Source of the DNA: Fulvivirga kasyanovii | Lineage (GTDB): Bacteria > Bacteroidota > Bacteroidia > Cytophagales > Cyclobacteriaceae | Reading direction: 5' to 3' | DNA: 34,260 bases | Assembly: GCF_009711405.1 (NCBI RefSeq) | Contig: NZ_SMLW01000653.1 | Span: 2,341-36,600 of the forward strand | Shown here: piece by piece, positions 29,260 through 34,260 of the stretch | How positions within the stretch are numbered: the stretch's first letter is position 1 | Layout: each line of letters begins with the position of its first letter | Notes under the pieces: model-generated | The model's database searches: none | Told to the model about the DNA's origin: nothing | What the model saw: only the letters and a program-made list of their open reading frames with translations | Made by a program: the position numbers and the translations under genes

Positions 29260-31419
29260 ATGAGTCAAAAGAAGAAAAAGAAGAAGTATGGAAAATCCGG
29301 AAATATTAAAGAAAAATTGAAAGCCCGGATACTTTCACTTCTCAACAATAATTATAATAAAGTATATACAGCCAGCCAGGTAGCCAAAAAGCTTGGTTAC
29401 AGGAGAAAAGACTATAACAGGGAGATTCCCTATGTGCTCTCCGACCTGCACAGAAATGGCAACATCATACAACTTACCAACGGAAGCTATAAAAGCATGA
29501 GTGAAGCCGAGTTCCTAACCGGAAAACTTGACCATGTCAACGCGCGCTTTGCTTACCTTTTAACCCCGGATGATAAAGAAGATATCTACATCAAAGCACA
29601 GGACATCAATTTCGCTATGGATGGCGATACCGTTAAAGTACAGCTCAAAGGAGCCGCTCACGGAAGAAAGCCTGAGGGCAAAGTGGTAGAGATCATAGAG
29701 CGGGCAAGGGAGCAGTTTGTTGGTCGCATAGAGTTTTCACCACGCTTTGCTTTTGTAATCGCGGATAATAAGAAGATCCACCAGGATATATTTGTAAAGC
29801 TTGATGCCACAAATGGAGCCAAGCATAACGATAAAGTAATCGTAAAAATTACCCAATGGCCTGCGCAGGACAAAAGCCCCGAAGGCGAAATTGTAAATGT
29901 GCTGGGACCTGCCGGAGACAATGAAGCTGAAATACATTCAATCATGGCAGAGTTTGACCTGCCATTCGAATTTCCTGAGCATGTTGAAAAAGAGGCTGAA
30001 AAGATACCGGATAAGATCACTAAAAAGGAAATCGAAAAAAGAAAGGATTTCAGGGATGTACTGACCTTTACCATAGACCCGGAAGATGCCAAGGATTTTG
30101 ATGATGCGCTTTCTTTTCAGGTATTGGATAACGGCAATTATGAGGTAGGAATACATATTGCCGACGTTACCCACTATGTACAGCCCAATACCGTGCTTGA
30201 AAAAGAAGCTTTTGACAGGGCCACATCTGTTTATCTTGTAGACCGGACAGTGCCCATGTTGCCGGAGCGGCTTTCTAATGGATTGTGCTCGCTGAGGCCC
30301 AGGGAGGATAAGCTGACCTTTGCCGCAGTGTTTGAAATGGACGACAAAGGTAATGTGTTGAAAGAATGGTTTGGCAGGACAGTAATACACTCCGACCGCA
30401 GGTTTAGCTATGAAGAAGCCCAGGCCTGCATAGAAACAGGCATGGGGGATTTGGTGCAGGAGCTTCAAAAGCTCAATGATCTGGCCAAAAAGCTTAGGAG
30501 AGAACGTTTCAATAAAGGTGCAGTTAACTTTGAAACCACTGAGGTTAAGTTTAAGCTCGATGAAAAAGGCAAACCCCTGGGCATTATCCCTAAAGTGAGA
30601 AAAGATGCGCACAAGCTCATTGAAGAGTTTATGCTACTGGCCAACAAGAAAGTTGCGGTGTATGTGTATGAAATGAAAAAGGGTGAAGACAAAAATACCT
30701 TTGTATATCGTACACACGACTATCCTGACCCTGAAAAGGTTGATTCATTTGCCCAGTTTGCAAGAAAGTTTGGTCACAGCCTTAAAACAGATCAGGGTTC
30801 TATTTCACAGTCTCTGAATAGCCTGATGACAACTATAGAAGGTAAGCCGGAGGAGAATGTACTGCAGCAATTAGCCATACGATCAATGGCCAAGGCAAAG
30901 TATACAACTGAGGCTATGGGTCATTTCGGTCTGGCATTTAAACATTATACCCATTTCACATCTCCGATCAGGAGGTATCCTGATATGATGGTACACCGCC
31001 TTTTACAGCACTACCTGGACAAAGGGAAGTCTGTAAACAAAAAAGATTACGAAGAGAAATGCATCCACTCTTCCGAGAGGGAAAAGCGGGCTGCAGATGC
31101 CGAGCGGGCGTCCATCAAGTATAAGCAGGTGGAATTTATGCAAAGTGTTGAAGACCGCGTTTTCGATGGTATTATTTCCGGAGTTACCGAGTGGGGTATT
31201 TTTGTAGAGATCGTTGAGACCAAATGTGAAGGCATGGTGCGCATGGTGGATATGAAGGACGACTACTACGAGTTCGATGAAAAGAACTACCGGGTTTTTG
31301 GCAGAAGAAACAAAAAAATGTATACCCTGGGAGACAAGGTGCACGTAACCGTAAAAAGTACCGACATAGACCGCAGGACTATCGATCTTGAATTTGTTGA
31401 TAAGAAGGATATGGTTTAG
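29260..31419 (+). CDS. rnr: Ribonuclease R
   Basis: This 719-residue protein is a 3'-5' exoribonuclease that degrades structured RNA and takes part in rRNA and tmRNA-linked quality control. A very basic N-terminus (SQKKKKKKYGK) precedes a winged-helix-like RNase R N-domain (about 18-85). Cold-shock/OB domains (about 86-235), the RNB catalytic domain (about 262-590) with 'IDPEDAKDFDDAL' (about 273-285) and 'HFTSPIRRYPD', and a C-terminal S1 domain (about 635-715) follow. All catalytic Asp residues are visible. ATG start. It opens a three-gene plus-strand run with the polyprenyl synthase and PhoD-like genes (gaps of about 20 nt). Confidence 0.95.
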   Translation: MSQKKKKKKYGKSGNIKEKLKARILSLLNNNYNKVYTASQVAKKLGYRRKDYNREIPYVLSDLHRNGNIIQLTNGSYKSMSEAEFLTGKLDHVNARFAYLLTPDDKEDIYIKAQDINFAMDGDTVKVQLKGAAHGRKPEGKVVEIIERAREQFVGRIEFSPRFAFVIADNKKIHQDIFVKLDATNGAKHNDKVIVKITQWPAQDKSPEGEIVNVLGPAGDNEAEIHSIMAEFDLPFEFPEHVEKEAEKIPDKITKKEIEKRKDFRDVLTFTIDPEDAKDFDDALSFQVLDNGNYEVGIHIADVTHYVQPNTVLEKEAFDRATSVYLVDRTVPMLPERLSNGLCSLRPREDKLTFAAVFEMDDKGNVLKEWFGRTVIHSDRRFSYEEAQACIETGMGDLVQELQKLNDLAKKLRRERFNKGAVNFETTEVKFKLDEKGKPLGIIPKVRKDAHKLIEEFMLLANKKVAVYVYEMKKGEDKNTFVYRTHDYPDPEKVDSFAQFARKFGHSLKTDQGSISQSLNSLMTTIEGKPEENVLQQLAIRSMAKAKYTTEAMGHFGLAFKHYTHFTSPIRRYPDMMVHRLLQHYLDKGKSVNKKDYEEKCIHSSEREKRAADAERASIKYKQVEFMQSVEDRVFDGIISGVTEWGIFVEIVETKCEGMVRMVDMKDDYYEFDEKNYRVFGRRNKKMYTLGDKVHVTVKSTDIDRRTIDLEFVDKKDMV

Positions 31420-31438
31420 TTTCGCCACCACATAATCC

Positions 31439-32413
31439 ATGAAAAACATAAAACAACTGCAGGCGCTGATTTCAAAAGAAATTGAGCGCACCGAATATGG
31501 ACAGGCACCCATCGAGTTGTATGAGCCTATCGAATATATTATGTCACTGGGAGGCAAGAGGCTGAGGCCTTTGCTCACCCTTTTGGCCTACTCCCTTTAC
31601 AAAGATGATGTGGAATCAGTGCTGAAACAGGCGATCGCCGTGGAGGTGTTTCATAATTTCACCTTGATGCATGACGATATTATGGATGAAGCGCCTTTAA
31701 GAAGGGGCAAAAACACCGTTCATGAAGAGTGGAACCACAACACCGCCATACTTTCCGGCGATGTAATGCTGGTAAAAGCCTACGAAATGTTGATCATGGA
31801 TCAGGCAACATTAACGGTTGATATTTTGAAGGCCTTTAATCAGTGTGCCCGTGAGGTATGCCAGGGTCAGCAACTGGATATGCTTTTTGAAAATCGCAAG
31901 GAAGTGACAGAGGAGGAGTACCTAGACATGATCAGGCAGAAAACAGCCGTATTGCTTGGCTTCAGCCTCGAACTTGGAGGGCTGCTCGCAGGTGTAAGCA
32001 AAGAGAGTTGTGAAGCACTGAGAAAGTTCGGGATCAATATAGGTATTGGTTTCCAACTGATGGATGACCTGCTGGATGTGTATGCTGATAAAGACAAGTT
32101 CGGCAAGCAGGTTGGTGGAGACATTCTGTCCAATAAAAAAACATTTCTGCTGATAAAAGCATTAGATAATGCAGAGGGCAAGCAAAAGAAGGAGCTCGAG
32201 GGCTGGATTGCAAAAAAGCAGTTTGACCCGGAGGAGAAAGTAAAAGCCGTTACCCAAATCTATAATGATCTGGGCATAAAGGAGCTTACAGAGGATACCA
32301 TGAACAAGTATTTTGAACAGGGTTTCCATTCTTTGAAGCAGATTAATGCGCCACTTCATCGCAAAGCGGTGATAAAAAGATTTGCAGAGAATCTGGCTGC
32401 CCGCGAGAAGTAG
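31439..32413 (+). CDS. Polyprenyl diphosphate synthase (short-chain trans-type)
   Basis: This 324-residue enzyme condenses isopentenyl diphosphate with allylic diphosphates. First Asp-rich motif DDIMD (Asp79, Asp80, Asp83) and second DDLLD (Asp209, Asp210, Asp213) are intact, with Lys40/Arg43 of 'GGKRLRP' for IPP binding. The fifth residue before the first motif is Phe74. Aromatic residues there limit chain length, so farnesyl or geranylgeranyl diphosphate is more likely than the C35-C40 quinone tail; this product call is inference. It lies 19 nt after rnr. Confidence 0.9.
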   Translation: MKNIKQLQALISKEIERTEYGQAPIELYEPIEYIMSLGGKRLRPLLTLLAYSLYKDDVESVLKQAIAVEVFHNFTLMHDDIMDEAPLRRGKNTVHEEWNHNTAILSGDVMLVKAYEMLIMDQATLTVDILKAFNQCAREVCQGQQLDMLFENRKEVTEEEYLDMIRQKTAVLLGFSLELGGLLAGVSKESCEALRKFGINIGIGFQLMDDLLDVYADKDKFGKQVGGDILSNKKTFLLIKALDNAEGKQKKELEGWIAKKQFDPEEKVKAVTQIYNDLGIKELTEDTMNKYFEQGFHSLKQINAPLHRKAVIKRFAENLAAREK

Positions 32414-32431
32414 TAATGAAAAAACCACAAT

Positions 32432-33787
32432 TTGATTTACCTGCGTTCAGCAATCACTGTTTGTCTTTTGGTCAGCTTATTTTCCTGTGGTTCTCCACCG
32501 GAAAATCCGGATAAATTCCTGGAATATGTCTGGGCAGGTTCCGTTACAGACAGTTCGGCTGTAGTAGCATTCAAAGTAAACAGAGAGTCTGTAGTAAGGG
32601 TGGCCTATTCTACCGATGAAAATTTCTCAAAAGGCACACGTTACTCTGAGTCCGTTGAAGTGAAGGAAGGAGAGTTTCTGACGGCTAAAGTTCGTTTAGG
32701 TGATCTTGACAGTGCAACAGGCTACTACTACAAACTTGAAATGGACGGAGAGCTTATGGCAGATAAAGATCTCAGAGGCTACTTTGAAACATTTCCCAAT
32801 GGAGCTTTTTCCTATAAAGTAGCTTTTGCTTCATGCGCCAGAACCGGTTCCAGAAGCAGGATCTTCCGAACCATACAGCAGCAAGACCCCTTGTTTTATA
32901 TGAACACGGGTGACTTGCACTATGAAAACATCAGGAATAATTGCGAATATGCCTTCGCCAAAGCTTTTTTTGATATACAACGATCACCATCACAAGCTTA
33001 CCTTTATCATCATTTGCCCTTTGTGTACATATGGGATGATCATGACTACGGCCCCAACAACAGCGCAGAAAATGCAAATTGTCAAAAGGAAGCCATTGAA
33101 GCCTACAAGCGGTTTGTGCCACACTACCCACTGGCTTTCGAGGGAAACAAGGAGCCGATATCCCAGACCTTTGACGTAGGCCGGGTGAAATACGTGCTTA
33201 CAGATTTGCGCTCTCAAAAGAAACGGCCGCAGTATTCGGGATGTGAAAAAGTAGAGAAAGGCACAAATTTTGGCAGCGAAGAACACCTCAACTGGTTTAA
33301 GGAACAATTGCTAAAAGCCAAAGCCGACTCAATGATCGTGGCCTGGGTTTCTGGTATACCCTGGATCAGCGATAAGCGGAGCCGGAAGTATGAGTGCGAT
33401 GAAAACGATGACTGGGGAGGTTTTGAAGAAGAGCGGCGAGCCATTGCAAACTTTATCAAGGAGTATGAAATCCCGCTTTTTATCCTTTCAGGAGATGCCC
33501 ATATCGTAGCTATAGACGATGGCAGTAACAGTGATTATGCTACTGCAGGAGAAACTGAGATTCCTGTATTTCATGCAGCCCCGCTTGATAACTTTGGCAT
33601 TTACAAAGGCGGGCCTTATAGCCACGGTTACAGCGCGAGAAACGGCCAGTTTGGCCTTATGGAGATTATTGACAACGGTGGAAATGAGATATGTATCCAA
33701 TGGACTGCACTGGATAAATATGGCAGGACAATAAACAGTAGCCTTGGAAAACCTTTGAAATACAGGTTTTGTCGAAGGATTTATTAA
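32432..33787 (+). CDS. PhoD-like metallophosphatase lipoprotein
   Basis: This 451-residue protein (from TTG) has an N-terminal beta-sandwich (about 28-125, 'YVWAGSVTDSSAVV') typical of PhoD, then a metallophosphatase domain: 'FASCARTGSRS', 'NTGDLHYENI', 'WDDHDYGPN', 'VSGIPWI', 'LSGDAHI'. These carry the expected metal ligands. It should hydrolyse phosphodiesters or monoesters in the envelope. The signal peptide reaches a lipobox 'LFSC'. The only in-frame start is TTG at 32432. An ATG at 32416 is out of frame by one base behind an A6 run; with five A's it would give a perfect MKN...lipoprotein start, so an indel is suspected. Confidence 0.88.
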   Translation: MIYLRSAITVCLLVSLFSCGSPPENPDKFLEYVWAGSVTDSSAVVAFKVNRESVVRVAYSTDENFSKGTRYSESVEVKEGEFLTAKVRLGDLDSATGYYYKLEMDGELMADKDLRGYFETFPNGAFSYKVAFASCARTGSRSRIFRTIQQQDPLFYMNTGDLHYENIRNNCEYAFAKAFFDIQRSPSQAYLYHHLPFVYIWDDHDYGPNNSAENANCQKEAIEAYKRFVPHYPLAFEGNKEPISQTFDVGRVKYVLTDLRSQKKRPQYSGCEKVEKGTNFGSEEHLNWFKEQLLKAKADSMIVAWVSGIPWISDKRSRKYECDENDDWGGFEEERRAIANFIKEYEIPLFILSGDAHIVAIDDGSNSDYATAGETEIPVFHAAPLDNFGIYKGGPYSHGYSARNGQFGLMEIIDNGGNEICIQWTALDKYGRTINSSLGKPLKYRFCRRIY

Positions 33788-33831
33788 TGAAATTGATAAT
33801 TCAGCAACACTTGCAATATGTAAATGAACAG

Positions 33832-34056
33832 CTAGTCTATCTCAGAATCTTTGCCATCCATAAACCTATAGCTTTGGATGGACCGGTCAAATATGATGGA
33901 CTGTTCAGATTCATTTTTTAAAGCAATAATATAATTTAGCAACTGCCTTTTGGAGACACCCAATGTTTCAGCAAGATCTTCCGGGCTGCCGGTGTTTTCC
34001 TGCTCTATCAATTCCTGAAGCCTATTAAATCTGGATAATATTTCCTGTAGTCCCAT
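33832..34056 (-). CDS. Small helix-turn-helix protein
   Basis: This 74-residue protein has an N-terminal helix (ILSRFNRLQELIEQENTG), then 'SPEDLAETLGVSKRQLLNYI', a winged-HTH of the HTH_11/DeoR-like type, and a short C-terminal strand pair ('IIFDRSIQSYRF'). It is small enough to be only a DNA-binding domain, similar to orphan HTH proteins of Bacteroidota. Its ATG overlaps the stop of the upstream partial gene (TAATG), implying translational coupling. Target unknown. Confidence 0.75.
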   Translation of the reverse strand: MGLQEILSRFNRLQELIEQENTGSPEDLAETLGVSKRQLLNYIIALKNESEQSIIFDRSIQSYRFMDGKDSEID

Positions 34057-34260
34057 TAAAGTGGTGTATACCTGATCTGTGCTACATTGCTTTTAGTCTT
34101 GGCTTCCAATATTTCTATCTTATTGCCATTGCGTCTGTACCTCAACTCCTTATTGATAACGTGGTTTGGATACCTGTGCTCAAGTTCTTCCTCGGCCAGC
34201 CAGCACAGGGAAAACTCCTTGATCTCGTCAAAAAAAAGCTGAATAGTAAAACTGTGCTTG
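34056..34260 (-). CDS. Partial hypothetical protein (C-terminal end only)
   Basis: An open frame of 67 codons enters from the right edge and ends with TAA at 34058-34056. The visible end reads 'FTIQLFFDEIKEFSLCWLAE', then 'RYPNHVINKELRYRRNG', and is charged and soluble. No family is recognised from this piece. The TAATG overlap with the HTH gene suggests one transcript and possibly a shared function. Confidence 0.6.
   Translation of the reverse strand, partial: KHSFTIQLFFDEIKEFSLCWLAEEELEHRYPNHVINKELRYRRNGNKIEILEAKTKSNVAQIRYTPL

Noticed and set aside
1-34260. CRISPR arrays, insertion sequences, rRNA genes
   Set aside because: No regularly spaced direct repeats, transposase or rRNA sequences were seen on either strand.

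Overview
The window looks like a chromosome segment of a Bacteroidota bacterium, most likely a free-living member of the Cytophagales or a close relative. The grounds are Bacteroidota-type promoters (TTTG, about 19 nt, TAnnTTTG), a DUF4293 protein, several Sec/lipobox envelope proteins, few Shine-Dalgarno sequences, and gene types familiar from that phylum. No taxonomic search was possible.

Layout. (1) 1-3400 is AT-rich and cassette-like: three unrelated plus-strand ORFs (a C-tail membrane protein, a YD-repeat-like lipoprotein, and a PD-(D/E)XK/DUF4268 protein). They are separated by long imperfect palindromes whose ends carry complementary GTT.../...AAC boxes, like integron attC sites. Promoter-like boxes lie inside the palindromes, and no integrase is in view. 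(2) 3400-6504 holds terminator-like repeats, a long PLP-enzyme gene, a possible decayed gene, and a stand-alone tRNA-like RNA with its own promoter and terminator but no usable anticodon loop. (3) 6505-8379 (minus) is a three-gene envelope operon. (4) 8546-12909 (minus) is a housekeeping operon: thiolase, CAT-like acetyltransferase, TruA, ABC exporter. (5) 12978-16569 holds DUF4293, HtpG and a YwqK-like repeat protein.

(6) 16806-26910 is the most striking part. It is a nearly gap-free two-component cluster that opens with a membrane histidine kinase whose N-terminal region matches the plant ETR1 ethylene-binding domain at all seven residues I know to matter for ethylene/copper binding. An Rcp1-like receiver, two receiver-PAS-kinase proteins, a second single receiver and a NarL/LuxR-type DNA-binding regulator follow. 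Then come an outer-membrane-type protein, a small sensorless kinase and a lipoprotein. Dyad-symmetric TGTAA-N4-TTACA sites lie upstream of the first gene. I infer a multi-kinase phosphorelay that senses a small copper-bound ligand (ethylene or a similar molecule) plus cytoplasmic cues and ends in transcriptional control.

(7) 26904-33787 is core metabolism and RNA handling: YraN, LipB, a small Bacteroidota-specific protein, a DEDDy exonuclease, RNase R, a short-chain polyprenyl synthase and a PhoD-like lipoprotein phosphatase. The phosphatase start sits next to an A6 tract and may be affected by a one-base indel. (8) The right edge has a small HTH protein translationally coupled to a gene that runs out of the window.
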